Assembly: GCF_937997405.1 (NCBI RefSeq)
Contig: NZ_CALKTL010000170.1
Location: forward strand, 1-28,363
Direction of reading: 5' to 3'
Source: an uncultured Campylobacter sp.
GTDB lineage: Bacteria; Campylobacterota; Campylobacteria; Campylobacterales; Campylobacteraceae
DNA: 28,363 bases
Part shown: one piece after another, positions 14,781 to 22,894 of the stretch
Layout: every line of letters starts with the position of its first letter
Numbering within the stretch: the stretch's first letter is position 1
Notes under the pieces: model-generated
The model's input: the letters and a program-made list of their open reading frames with translations, nothing else
Told to the model about the DNA's origin: nothing
Databases searched by the model: none
Translations under genes and position numbers: made by a program

Positions 14781-15944
14781 GTGCAACATATTATTAAGAA
14801 AATTTTATCAAGCGAAAGTAGCGCCGGCGTTATATTACTTCTATCCGCGGTTTTTGCGATCATAGCTCAAAATGTGGACTTTTTATCTAAATACTATGAG
14901 GCATTTTTACATCTAAGCTTCACCATAGGTGTGGGTTCTGCGAAACTTGACGAATCGATGCATTTTTTAGTAAACGACGTGCTTATGGCGATATTTTTCT
15001 TTGCCATTGGACTTGAGCTAAAGCGCGAAAAGATCGAAGGGCAGCTGCGCCATTTCTCTCAAATTTTACTTCCTAGCTTCGCGGCTTTGGGCGGAGTAAT
15101 GATGCCCGCGATCATATTTTCGATCATCAACTGGGGCGATGCCATCGCAATGAAGGGCTGGGCGATCCCTACGGCGACCGATATAGCCTTTGCCGTGGGC
15201 GTTATGGCACTTTTGGGCAAAAAAATCCCGGCTAGCCTTAAAATTTTCGTTTTGACGCTTGCAATAATGGACGATCTGTGTGCAATTTTAATCATCGCTT
15301 TGTTTTATTCCTCTACCATAAACGCAATCTATCTAGGCGGTGCAGCTATCTGTGTCGCAATAATGCTAACGATGAGTAGACTTGGCGTTGATAAAAAGCT
15401 TCCGTTTATCATCGTAGCCGTGGTGCTGTGGGTGATGGTACTAAACTCCGGTATCCACGCGACTATCGCAGGAGTGCTTGCGGGCTTTTGCATCCCGCTT
15501 AAGACCCGCTCGGGCTCTATGCTAAAGGATATGGAGCACGGCCTAGCCTACCCAGTAAATTTTTTCATCTTGCCGATCTTTGCCTTTACAAACGCAGGCG
15601 TCTCGCTAGCGGGCATCAGTCCTAGCTTCCTTTTCGGCCCGGTACCGATGGGCATTATGCTCGGACTATTTTTTGGTAAACAGATCGGAATTTTTGCCTT
15701 CAGCTGGATCTTAATCAAAGCTAAAATCGCCTACATGCCCGAAAACGCGGGCTGGCCACAGCTTTACGCAGTAGCAATCATCTGTGGTATCGGCTTTACG
15801 ATGGCACTTTTCGTCGATGGCCTCGCATACGGCGGCAGCGATATGTATCATTACACGGACAAGCTCGCGGTATTTTTAGGCTCAATAATTTCCGGAGTAG
15901 TGGGATTTTTCGTCGCAAAAGCAGTCGCGGTAAAACAAAGCTAA
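14781..15944 (+). CDS. nhaA: Na+/H+ antiporter NhaA
   Basis: NhaA exchanges external protons for internal sodium across the inner membrane, controlling pH and sodium. The 387-aa protein has about 12 membrane helices and the conserved blocks NDVLMAIFFFAIGLELKRE, IPTATDIAFAVGVMALLG and LTLAIMDDLCAILIIALFY, where D164 and D165 match the paired aspartates of the E. coli ion-binding site. The start is GTG at 14781, five bases after AAGGAAG; the overlapping ATG at 14779 belongs to another frame that soon stops. Many Campylobacter carry tandem nhaA copies; only one is seen here. The gene ends before a strong bidirectional hairpin. Confidence 0.95.
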   Translation: MQHIIKKILSSESSAGVILLLSAVFAIIAQNVDFLSKYYEAFLHLSFTIGVGSAKLDESMHFLVNDVLMAIFFFAIGLELKREKIEGQLRHFSQILLPSFAALGGVMMPAIIFSIINWGDAIAMKGWAIPTATDIAFAVGVMALLGKKIPASLKIFVLTLAIMDDLCAILIIALFYSSTINAIYLGGAAICVAIMLTMSRLGVDKKLPFIIVAVVLWVMVLNSGIHATIAGVLAGFCIPLKTRSGSMLKDMEHGLAYPVNFFILPIFAFTNAGVSLAGISPSFLFGPVPMGIMLGLFFGKQIGIFAFSWILIKAKIAYMPENAGWPQLYAVAIICGIGFTMALFVDGLAYGGSDMYHYTDKLAVFLGSIISGVVGFFVAKAVAVKQS

Positions 15945-15960
15945 ATTTCATAAAAAGATT

Positions 15961-16028
15961 AAAATTTTAAAATTCTACCGCTCAAAAAATTTCAAAATTT
16001 TAAGAGCGGCTCTAAATTTTAAAATTTA
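15961..16028. terminator. Bidirectional terminator between nhaA and the hydrolase operon
   Basis: CCGCTC (15978-15983) pairs with GAGCGG (16004-16009), and the flanking A/T arms (15961-15977 AAAATTTTAAAATTCTA, and 16010-16028) extend the stem with few mismatches. A- and T-rich tails on both sides make it usable from either direction, fitting the convergent genes on each side. Confidence 0.7.
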
Positions 16029-16074
16029 TAAGCTAGAAAATTTAACTTAAAATTCTGTCTGATCCAAGCGCAGC

Positions 16075-16602
16075 TTAAATTACCAAAATTCCCGCATTTT
16101 GCATTAGGCTTAGCGCACATTCGTCGTAGTAGCCGCGCTCATGGTTCGGCGCATCGTAGGTAGCTACCGCACCTCGCGGAACGATGACATCTTTATCGGC
16201 GCCCGTTTCGTTGAGATAGGTGCGCAGGCTAAGCGCAAACTGCATCACGCAGATGTCGGTGCAACAGCCCGTAATCACGAAGCGATCGAAGCCGTCCAGA
16301 ATTTTCTTATCCAAATTATGAAAGCCGTTCGTGCTGCGCTTAAAAGTGACGTTTTGCTCGCTTACGTAGGGCGCGAGCTCCTCGATCACCTCCGCTTCGG
16401 GCGAGCCAGCTAGGCAGTGGATCGGATAGCGCTTCATCTCCAAATCCCGCTCGGCGTGAGCGTCGCAGATGAAATGCACGTTTTTCGCCGCCTCAATCTG
16501 TCTAAGCACCGCAGGGGCGATCTTTGCTATGCTAGGATCAGCCATTGCGCCGAATTTTACGAAGCCATTTACCATATCAATCACAAATACCAAAGTTTTC
16601 AT
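16075..16602 (-). CDS. Isochorismatase-family cysteine hydrolase (nicotinamidase-like)
   Basis: The 175-aa cytoplasmic hydrolase has the triad of the nicotinamidase/isochorismatase family: D9 in FVIDMVNGF, K88 in VTFKRSTNGF and C118 in TGCCTDICV. Metal-ligand candidates D47 and H49 (ICDAHAE) and the block YPIHCLAGSPEAEV match the nicotinamidase branch, so hydrolysis of nicotinamide to nicotinate is the best guess; other amides are possible. The start is the ATG at 16602, with AGGAG five bases upstream; it shares one base with the stop of the amidase gene before it (TGATG), showing translational coupling. A TTG one codon earlier is too near the ribosome-binding site. Confidence 0.85.
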   Translation of the reverse strand: MKTLVFVIDMVNGFVKFGAMADPSIAKIAPAVLRQIEAAKNVHFICDAHAERDLEMKRYPIHCLAGSPEAEVIEELAPYVSEQNVTFKRSTNGFHNLDKKILDGFDRFVITGCCTDICVMQFALSLRTYLNETGADKDVIVPRGAVATYDAPNHERGYYDECALSLMQNAGILVI

Positions 16603-17408
16603 CAAAACTCCTTATAAATTTCAGGTTTCATATCTTTTAAAAGATCCATTTTAGCGCGAAATTTTAAAATTTCATTTAAATCCGCTCGAGCAATCTTCAC
16701 GGCCTCTTTTTTGCCTAGGCGCGCGACGATCTCGCCGCCGGGATTTATCAGCATGGAATTTCCGCCGAAACTCTCGCCCTGCCCCGTATCGCCGCAGCCG
16801 TTTACCGCGCAGATAAAAATTTGATTCTCAATCGCGCGAGCCCTCGCAAGCGTGATAAAATGCTCTATGCGGCTTTGCGCGAACTGCGCGATTACAAAAA
16901 CTATCTGCGCGCCACGAAGCGCTAAAGCTCGAAAAATTTCACCGAAGCGCAGATCATAACAGATCGCGACGCCGATTTTGACCGCGCGATTTTTAAATTT
17001 AATCTCAAAAATACCCAGCTTATCGCCGCCGCTTACGATCTCGTTTTCGCGAGCGAGCGAGAAGGCGTGAATCTTGTCGTAGCGTAAAATTTCGGCTCCG
17101 TTTTGATATATAAAAGCGGAATTGTAAATTTTATCTCGCTTGGAATTTATCGATCCGCCGATTAAAATAGCGCCGCTTTTTTGTGAAATTTCGCTTAAAA
17201 ATTTTTTCGTATAAGCAGCGTTTGTATCGGCTAGCTCTTTAAATTTAGCCGTATTAAAGCTGATATTAAATGCTTCGGGCAGCACCGCTACGTCCGCGCC
17301 GCGCTTTAACGCGCGATCTATCAGGCCGTGCGCGTGAACAAAATTTTGCTCACAATCTGCGAAATTTTGAGCTATTTTCACGTCCATTTGCAAAATAGCA
17401 ATTTTCAT
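16602..17408 (-). CDS. Carbon-nitrogen hydrolase (Nit/nitrilase family amidase)
   Basis: The 268-aa enzyme has the nitrilase-superfamily triad at expected spacing: E45 in VLPEAFN, K112 in RYDKIHAF and C150 in GVAICYDLRFGEI. The block GGNSMLINPGGEI near the C-terminus is also typical. It resembles the Nit1/Nit2 branch (deaminated glutathione or omega-amidase), so repair of damaged metabolites is a plausible role; the substrate is not decided by sequence. AGGAGGG precedes the ATG nine bases after ruvC, and its TGA overlaps the ATG of the cysteine hydrolase, so ruvC, this gene and the hydrolase form one operon. Confidence 0.88.
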   Translation of the reverse strand: MKIAILQMDVKIAQNFADCEQNFVHAHGLIDRALKRGADVAVLPEAFNISFNTAKFKELADTNAAYTKKFLSEISQKSGAILIGGSINSKRDKIYNSAFIYQNGAEILRYDKIHAFSLARENEIVSGGDKLGIFEIKFKNRAVKIGVAICYDLRFGEIFRALALRGAQIVFVIAQFAQSRIEHFITLARARAIENQIFICAVNGCGDTGQGESFGGNSMLINPGGEIVARLGKKEAVKIARADLNEILKFRAKMDLLKDMKPEIYKEF

Positions 17409-17417
17409 AAAACCCTC

Positions 17418-17897
17418 CTATTTAGGCACTAGCCGCATAACATTTGCATGTGTAAGCGCGATAGCTATGGCATCAGTAATATCAAGCGGCTTAATCTCCT
17501 TATTAATCCCCAAAATTCGCTTTACCATGAACGCAACCTGCTCCTTTGCAGCCTTTGCCTTGCCCGTGACTGATTTTTTTACCTGAAGCGGCGTGTATTC
17601 GGCAAAATTTCCAAAAATTTGTAAAATTTTAAGAGCCAGCGCGCCGCGAAACTGAGCGAGCTTTAAAACAGACTGCGGATTGTAGGCATAAAACATCGAT
17701 TCTATCGCGACCTCATCAATCTTATGAGCGCTAAAAATTTGATCGATCGCCTCGCTCATCTGTGTCATTTGAAATTGCACGTTTTCGGCCTTCATTTTTA
17801 CCAATCCCGCCTCGATGAGTTTGATCTTATTCACATCTTTTTCCAAAATCGCATAGCCTAAATTTCTAGTTCCTGGATCAATTCCTAAAATTTTCAT
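17418..17897 (-). CDS. ruvC: Holliday junction endodeoxyribonuclease RuvC
   Basis: RuvC resolves four-way DNA junctions during recombination and acts with RuvAB. The 159-aa protein starts MKILGIDPGTRNLGYAIL and has the four acidic active-site residues: D7, E66 (AIESMFYAYNPQ), D139 and D142 (PLDITDAIAIALTH). The block VKKSVTGKAKAAKEQV is also family-typical. The ATG at 17897 is preceded by AGGTGG; a GTG two codons upstream lies inside that site and would break the canonical N-terminus. The gene is divergent from dnaA across the oriC1-like spacer and leads the leftward operon. Confidence 0.96.
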   Translation of the reverse strand: MKILGIDPGTRNLGYAILEKDVNKIKLIEAGLVKMKAENVQFQMTQMSEAIDQIFSAHKIDEVAIESMFYAYNPQSVLKLAQFRGALALKILQIFGNFAEYTPLQVKKSVTGKAKAAKEQVAFMVKRILGINKEIKPLDITDAIAIALTHANVMRLVPK

Positions 17898-17903
17898 AGC
17901 CAC

Positions 17904-18007
17904 CTTTCACACTTATTCACAGTTTAATCACCGGTGAATAAACTTAAATTTACCGCAAATTTAGCGAAATTTAGCTAAAATCTTAATCTAATTTGTAAGG
18001 GAATTTT
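17904..18007. other. Upstream part of replication origin (oriC1-like) with DnaA boxes
   Basis: The ruvC-dnaA spacer carries two perfect matches to the epsilonproteobacterial DnaA box TYATTCACN: TTATTCACA at 17913-17921 (plus) and TTATTCACC at 17933-17941 (minus), the second within the palindrome TCACCGGTGA. Downstream are AT-rich repeats (AAATTTAGCGAAATTTAGC) and a TAAAAT (17976-17981) that could be the dnaA -10. The boxes may also mediate autoregulation of dnaA. Confidence 0.65.
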
Positions 18008-19336
18008 ATGGCGACGTCGCAAGCACAAGAAATTTTATCGAATTTAGAGAAGGAAATTTTACCTACCGAATACTCTAGATACATTAAAAATTTGAAATTC
18101 AACGATAAAAACTCGACACCGGAATTTTTCATCTACAACGCAACTAACGAGTTTATCGCCAAATATGCCCAGACAAAATACGGCACTAAAATAAAAGAAC
18201 TTATCAAAAAACAGTTTGGGCTTAACGACGTGATCGTCAAAATCACCTCAAAAGCTAAAATTTCACCGAAAGAAAAGGTAAAAATCATCTCGGAAAAGCC
18301 AAAGAGCACGATTCTAAGCGAAAATTATAATTTTGAAAATTTTATCATCGGCGATTCAAATAAATTTGCTTTTGAGTGCTCTATTACAGTCGCAAAAGAG
18401 CCCGGAATTCGCTTTAATCCGCTCTTTATCTACGGGCCTAGCGGGCTTGGAAAAACTCACCTGCTTCAATCGATCGGAAATTACTGCATCAAAAAGGGAA
18501 AGACCGTCATCTGCGTCACCAGCGAGCAGTTCGCTAATGATTTCGTCTTTAATCTCAAAAACAACTCGATCGATAAATTTAAACAAAAATACCGCAACTG
18601 CGACGTTTTGCTCATCGACGACATTCAGTTTTTAATCGGACGCGATAAAGCTCAAGAGGAGCTTTTTTATACGTTTAACGAGCTGAAAGACAAAAACTGC
18701 CAAATCGTGCTAACCAACGACCTGCCGCCAAAATTTCTAAAAGGCTTTGAAAGTCGCCTCACAACGCGATTTGAAAGCGGCATAATAGCAAACATTACCC
18801 CGCCAGATCTCGAAACTAAAATTGCCATTATCAATAAAAAGAGCGAGGAAAATCGCGTTAGAATTTCACACGATGTCGTAGAATATATCGCTGCAAATAT
18901 GGGTGACAATATCCGCGAAATCGAAGGCGCAATAAACAAACTAAACGCCTACTCCTCAATACTTCGCACAAAGATCACGCTGGAATTTACCAAAAGTACG
19001 CTTCAAGATCAGATCCATCAAAAATATTCAAGCGTGAGCCTAGAGCACGTCATCGAAGTCATTTCAAAAGAGCTAAACGTAAAACCTAGCGAGCTAAAAA
19101 GCAAAACGCGAGCTAAAAACGTCGTCGAAGCGCGCCAAATTTGCATATATTTAACCAAACAGTTAACTCAAAACTCAATGCCTAAAATCGCCGCATTTTT
19201 TAATCTAAAAGATCACAGCGCCATCAGCAAAAATATCAAAAAAATCAACGAACTCATACAAACCGATGAGATGTTAAAGATAAAGATCGAAGAACTAAAA
19301 AACAAAATAACCAAAAAGGATAAGAATGAAATTTAA
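18008..19336 (+). CDS. dnaA: Chromosomal replication initiator protein DnaA
   Basis: DnaA binds its boxes at oriC, melts DNA in its ATP form and recruits helicase. The 442-aa protein has domain I (1-80), a short linker, an AAA+ domain with Walker A GPSGLGKT (143-150), Walker B LLIDDIQFL (201-209) and arginine-finger region GFESRLTTRFESG, and a C-terminal helix-turn-helix DNA-binding domain with the signature KNVVEARQICIYLTKQL and box-contacting NLKDHSAISKNI. Related DnaA proteins more often have DHSTV at that place; Ala-Ile is conservative. The ATG has AAGGG upstream. Candidate DnaA boxes lie on both sides of the gene, as in Helicobacter pylori. Confidence 0.98.
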   Translation: MATSQAQEILSNLEKEILPTEYSRYIKNLKFNDKNSTPEFFIYNATNEFIAKYAQTKYGTKIKELIKKQFGLNDVIVKITSKAKISPKEKVKIISEKPKSTILSENYNFENFIIGDSNKFAFECSITVAKEPGIRFNPLFIYGPSGLGKTHLLQSIGNYCIKKGKTVICVTSEQFANDFVFNLKNNSIDKFKQKYRNCDVLLIDDIQFLIGRDKAQEELFYTFNELKDKNCQIVLTNDLPPKFLKGFESRLTTRFESGIIANITPPDLETKIAIINKKSEENRVRISHDVVEYIAANMGDNIREIEGAINKLNAYSSILRTKITLEFTKSTLQDQIHQKYSSVSLEHVIEVISKELNVKPSELKSKTRAKNVVEARQICIYLTKQLTQNSMPKIAAFFNLKDHSAISKNIKKINELIQTDEMLKIKIEELKNKITKKDKNEI

Positions 19337-19492
19337 ACTTTATGAAAATAAAGCAAAAATGGTGAATGAAAGTGAATAAAACAAAGCTACTTACTCACTG
19401 GATAAACTACCTAAAGACAAGCTTTAGGATAAGTTTTTCACAAAAACCACTTGCCAACTACTACAACGATAAAAATTTAAAAGGATAAAAAT
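19337..19492. other. Downstream part of replication origin (oriC2-like) with DnaA boxes
   Basis: The dnaA-dnaN spacer holds two perfect TYATTCACN boxes on the minus strand, at 19361-19369 (TCATTCACC) and 19371-19379 (TTATTCACT), exactly ten bases apart and so on one DNA face. One-mismatch boxes occur at 19391-19399 (TTACTCACT) and 19434-19442 (TTTTTCACA). The AT-rich end (GATAAAAATTTAAAAGGATAAAAA) is a candidate unwinding element. In Campylobacter jejuni the origin lies in this same interval. Confidence 0.7.
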
Positions 19493-20572
19493 ATGAAAGT
19501 GTTAATCACTAAAAAACTTTTAGAAGAAATAGTTTCAAATACTAGCTCCTATCTTGATAAAAAAGATCTAAGCTCGATAACTTCGCATCTTTTAATGAGT
19601 GCAAAAGATGGAATTTTTAGTATAAAAGCTACCGATCATGAAATCGGCTTAAGCTACAATCTACAAAATGTCTCGATAGAAACAGAGGGAGAAGCTACTG
19701 CAAATGGAGGTAAACTTCTTAGCGTCATCAAAGGCCTAAGCGACGATAACGTGACCTTAGAAACCGTCAACGGAGCGCTATTTGTAAAGCAAAAAAAATC
19801 CAAGTACAAGCTTCCGATGTTTGAGACGAGGGATTTTCCAAGCTTCCCTATAATAGATGGTAAAAACAGCTTTGACGTAAACGCTGGAATTTTAGGAAGA
19901 AGCCTTAAAAAGATCTATCCGTCGATCGATACGAACAATCCAAAATATGAGCTAAACGGAGCCTTAATCGACGTAAAAGAAGGCTTTATAAATTTAGTCG
20001 GAACCGATACGAAGCGACTTAGCGTTTATAAACTAATCACTCAATCAAAAGCGAGCGAGCTAGATACTAAAATTTTAATCCCTAAAAAGGCAATAAGCGA
20101 AATTCAAAAGTTATTTTCTGATAAAATTAAAATTTACTACGACGAAAACGTGTTGCTGGCGGTGAGCGAGAATTTTGAGTTTTTTACAAAGCTTATAAAC
20201 GGTAAATTTCCAAACTACGAGCGCGTTATCCCAAACGATACAGCGTATAAAATTTTAATCCCGCGCGATAAGATGGTAAGCGGCGTGCGAGCGATAAACG
20301 CGATGTGCGAGGAGATGAAGGTTACCATTAAAAAGGATGGAATGATTTTTGAGAGCATCAACGAGGATAATTCCGAGGCAAAGACCGAAATTGAAGCGGC
20401 GATTGAGATAAACGGCGAGATAGTTTTCGGCGTTAAAAATCGCTTTCTGCTCGATTTTTTAAGTAGTATCGAGAGCGAAATTTTTGAGCTTGATTTTAAC
20501 AGCTCCGATACGGCGTTCGTGCTTAGCGCGGATGGCTTAAAAACGGTCGTTATGCCGATAAATAATATTTAA
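19493..20572 (+). CDS. dnaN: DNA polymerase III beta subunit (sliding clamp)
   Basis: The beta clamp encircles DNA as a dimer and tethers polymerase III and other replication proteins. The 359-aa length fits three clamp domains. Family features include the N-terminal MKVLITKKLLEEIVSN, LFVKQKKSKYKLPMFETRDFPSFP, GTDTKRLSVYKL, NGKFPNYERVIPN and the C-terminal LSADGLKTVVMPIN, which matches the usual end VMPMRL in position. AAAAGGATAAAAAT precedes the ATG. gyrB starts nine bases after its stop, so the two are cotranscribed. Confidence 0.97.
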   Translation: MKVLITKKLLEEIVSNTSSYLDKKDLSSITSHLLMSAKDGIFSIKATDHEIGLSYNLQNVSIETEGEATANGGKLLSVIKGLSDDNVTLETVNGALFVKQKKSKYKLPMFETRDFPSFPIIDGKNSFDVNAGILGRSLKKIYPSIDTNNPKYELNGALIDVKEGFINLVGTDTKRLSVYKLITQSKASELDTKILIPKKAISEIQKLFSDKIKIYYDENVLLAVSENFEFFTKLINGKFPNYERVIPNDTAYKILIPRDKMVSGVRAINAMCEEMKVTIKKDGMIFESINEDNSEAKTEIEAAIEINGEIVFGVKNRFLLDFLSSIESEIFELDFNSSDTAFVLSADGLKTVVMPINNI

Positions 20573-20581
20573 AGGAAAATT

Positions 20582-22894
20582 ATGAAGCAAAATTACGGCG
20601 CTAGTAATATTAAAGTTTTGAAGGGTCTTGAGGCTGTTAGAAAGCGCCCCGGAATGTATATTGGAGATACCAATATCGGCGGACTTCACCATATGATCTA
20701 CGAGGTAGTGGATAACTCGATCGATGAGGCGATGGCAGGTTACTGTGACACGATTGATGTTGAGATCACTATCGAGGGAAGTTGTATCGTTAGTGATAAC
20801 GGTCGCGGAATCCCCGTCGATATACATCCGACTGAAAAAATTCCTGCCGCGACAGTGGTTCTTACAGTGCTCCACGCAGGCGGTAAATTTGATAAAGACA
20901 CTTATAAAGTCTCCGGTGGTCTGCACGGCGTGGGTGTTAGCGTCGTAAATGCGCTCTCAAAAAAGCTCGTTGCTACGATCAAACGTGACGGAAGTATTTA
21001 TAGACAAGAATTTGCCAAAGGAATTCCTACTACCGAGCTTGAAAAGATAAAAACTACTAATCGCACGGGTACTACGATTGAGTTTTGGCCCGACGGCGAA
21101 ATTTTTGAAATTTTAGAATTTGACGATGAAATTTTATCAAAAAGATTTCGCGAGCTAGCGTATCTAAATCCAAAAATTACGATAAATTTTAAAGATAATC
21201 GCACGGGTAGGGACGAGCACTTTCACTTCGAAGGCGGCTTAGAAAGCTTCGTAAACGATATGAATAAAGCGCCTGCCATATCCAAAGCCGTATCGTTTAG
21301 CGACGGTGCGGAAGATGTTATGGTGGATTTCGCGCTGATGTATAACGAAACATATAGCGAGAATTTATTAAGCTTCGTAAATAATATTAAAACTCCGGAC
21401 GGCGGCACTCACGAGGCTGGTTTTAGAGCGGGTCTTACGCGCGCGATAACAAATTACGTCGCGGCAAATGCGGCTGCGCGCGAAAAGGACACGAAGATAA
21501 CCGGCGATGATGTTCGCGAGGGACTTATTGCGGTAATTAGCGTAAAGGTTCCCGAGCCGCAGTTTGAGGGACAGACTAAGGGAAAATTAGGTTCCAGTTA
21601 CGTTAAGCCGATCGTACAAAAGATGGCGTTTGAGGTGCTTAGCAAGTATTTTGAAGAAAATCCGATTGAAGCGCGTGCCATTATGAATAAGGCTCTTTTG
21701 GCCGCGCGCGGTCGTGAAGCGGCAAAAAAAGCACGCGATCTAACGCGTAAAAAAGACAATATAAATTCCGTCGGAACCCTTCCAGGAAAGCTAGCCGATT
21801 GTCAGAGTAAAGATGCAAGCATCAGCGAAATTTATCTGGTTGAGGGCGATAGCGCGGGCGGTTCGGCGAAGCAGGGAAGAGATCGCGTGTTTCAAGCGAT
21901 CCTGCCGCTTAGAGGAAAAATTTTAAATGTAGAAAAGGCGCGCCTGGATAGAATTTTGCAATCCGAAGAGATTAAAAATATGATCACGGCCTTTGGCTGC
22001 GGTATTGGAGAGGAATTTAACGAAGAGAAACTCCGCTATCACAAAATTATCATTATGACGGACGCAGACGTCGACGGTAGCCACATCCAGACGCTGCTTT
22101 TAACATTTTTCTTTAGATTTTTGCGCCCTGTTGTCGAAAACGGCTATGTTTATCTGGCACAGCCGCCGCTTTTTAGATATAAAAAGGGCAAAAAAGAGAT
22201 CTATCTGAAAGATGAAAAGGCACTTAGCGAGTTTTTGATCGAAACGGGCATCGATATGGGCGAGTTTGAAGGTATCGGCAACGAGGATCTGATTGATTAT
22301 CTAAAAATCGTCTCAAACTACCGCTCGCTTCTAAATGAGCTCAAAAAGCGCTTCAGCGTGCTTAGCGCGATTAGATTTTTGATAGAAAACGACGAAGCGC
22401 GAAGCCTCGGCTATGAGGAGTTATTTAAAATTTTAAAACCGCGCCTGGAGAGTGAAGGATTTAATATCTTAAATTCCTACGTAAATGATGAAGGCATTAG
22501 AATTTACGTCCAAACTCCGAGCGGCTTGGAACAGCTCGTGATAGATGAGAATCTATTCGGCAATTATATCTTTGAAGAGGCGATCAGAATTTATTCAAAG
22601 ATCAAAGAGCGGGATGTAAGTTTTGGCAAGGATTTTATTGAAATTTTAGACGAAATCGAAAAAAGCTCGAAAAAAGGCGCTTATATTCAGCGCTATAAAG
22701 GTCTTGGAGAGATGAATCCGGAGCAGCTTTGGGAAACTACTATGAGCCCTGAAAATAGAAGGCTTTTAAAAATCAGCATTGCAGACGCACAAAGTGCTAG
22801 CGATACCTTTAATCTCTTCATGGGCGACGAGGTTGAACCGCGTAGGAATTACATTCAAGACCATGCCAAAGACGTTAAACACTTGGATATATAA
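20582..22894 (+). CDS. gyrB: DNA gyrase subunit B
   Basis: GyrB is the ATPase and TOPRIM subunit of gyrase, which introduces negative supercoils. The 770-aa protein has a GHKL ATPase domain (E41 and N45 in YEVVDNSIDEA, DNGRGIP, GGLHGVGVSVVNALS), a transducer domain, the TOPRIM domain (EGDSAGGSAKQGRDR from residue 421, TDADVDGSHIQTLLL) and the C-terminal QRYKGLGEMNPEQLWETTM with the end RRNYIQDHAKDVKHLDI. AAAGGAAAATT precedes the ATG. Its TAA shares one base with the ATG of the GGDEF/EAL gene (TAATG), so the following genes are translationally coupled to it. Confidence 0.98.
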   Translation: MKQNYGASNIKVLKGLEAVRKRPGMYIGDTNIGGLHHMIYEVVDNSIDEAMAGYCDTIDVEITIEGSCIVSDNGRGIPVDIHPTEKIPAATVVLTVLHAGGKFDKDTYKVSGGLHGVGVSVVNALSKKLVATIKRDGSIYRQEFAKGIPTTELEKIKTTNRTGTTIEFWPDGEIFEILEFDDEILSKRFRELAYLNPKITINFKDNRTGRDEHFHFEGGLESFVNDMNKAPAISKAVSFSDGAEDVMVDFALMYNETYSENLLSFVNNIKTPDGGTHEAGFRAGLTRAITNYVAANAAAREKDTKITGDDVREGLIAVISVKVPEPQFEGQTKGKLGSSYVKPIVQKMAFEVLSKYFEENPIEARAIMNKALLAARGREAAKKARDLTRKKDNINSVGTLPGKLADCQSKDASISEIYLVEGDSAGGSAKQGRDRVFQAILPLRGKILNVEKARLDRILQSEEIKNMITAFGCGIGEEFNEEKLRYHKIIIMTDADVDGSHIQTLLLTFFFRFLRPVVENGYVYLAQPPLFRYKKGKKEIYLKDEKALSEFLIETGIDMGEFEGIGNEDLIDYLKIVSNYRSLLNELKKRFSVLSAIRFLIENDEARSLGYEELFKILKPRLESEGFNILNSYVNDEGIRIYVQTPSGLEQLVIDENLFGNYIFEEAIRIYSKIKERDVSFGKDFIEILDEIEKSSKKGAYIQRYKGLGEMNPEQLWETTMSPENRRLLKISIADAQSASDTFNLFMGDEVEPRRNYIQDHAKDVKHLDI

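Noticed and set aside
19326..19379. 17-aa ORF overlapping the dnaA end (MKFKLYENKAKM)
   Set aside because: Too short, lies across the DnaA boxes, and AT-rich sequence makes such frames common.
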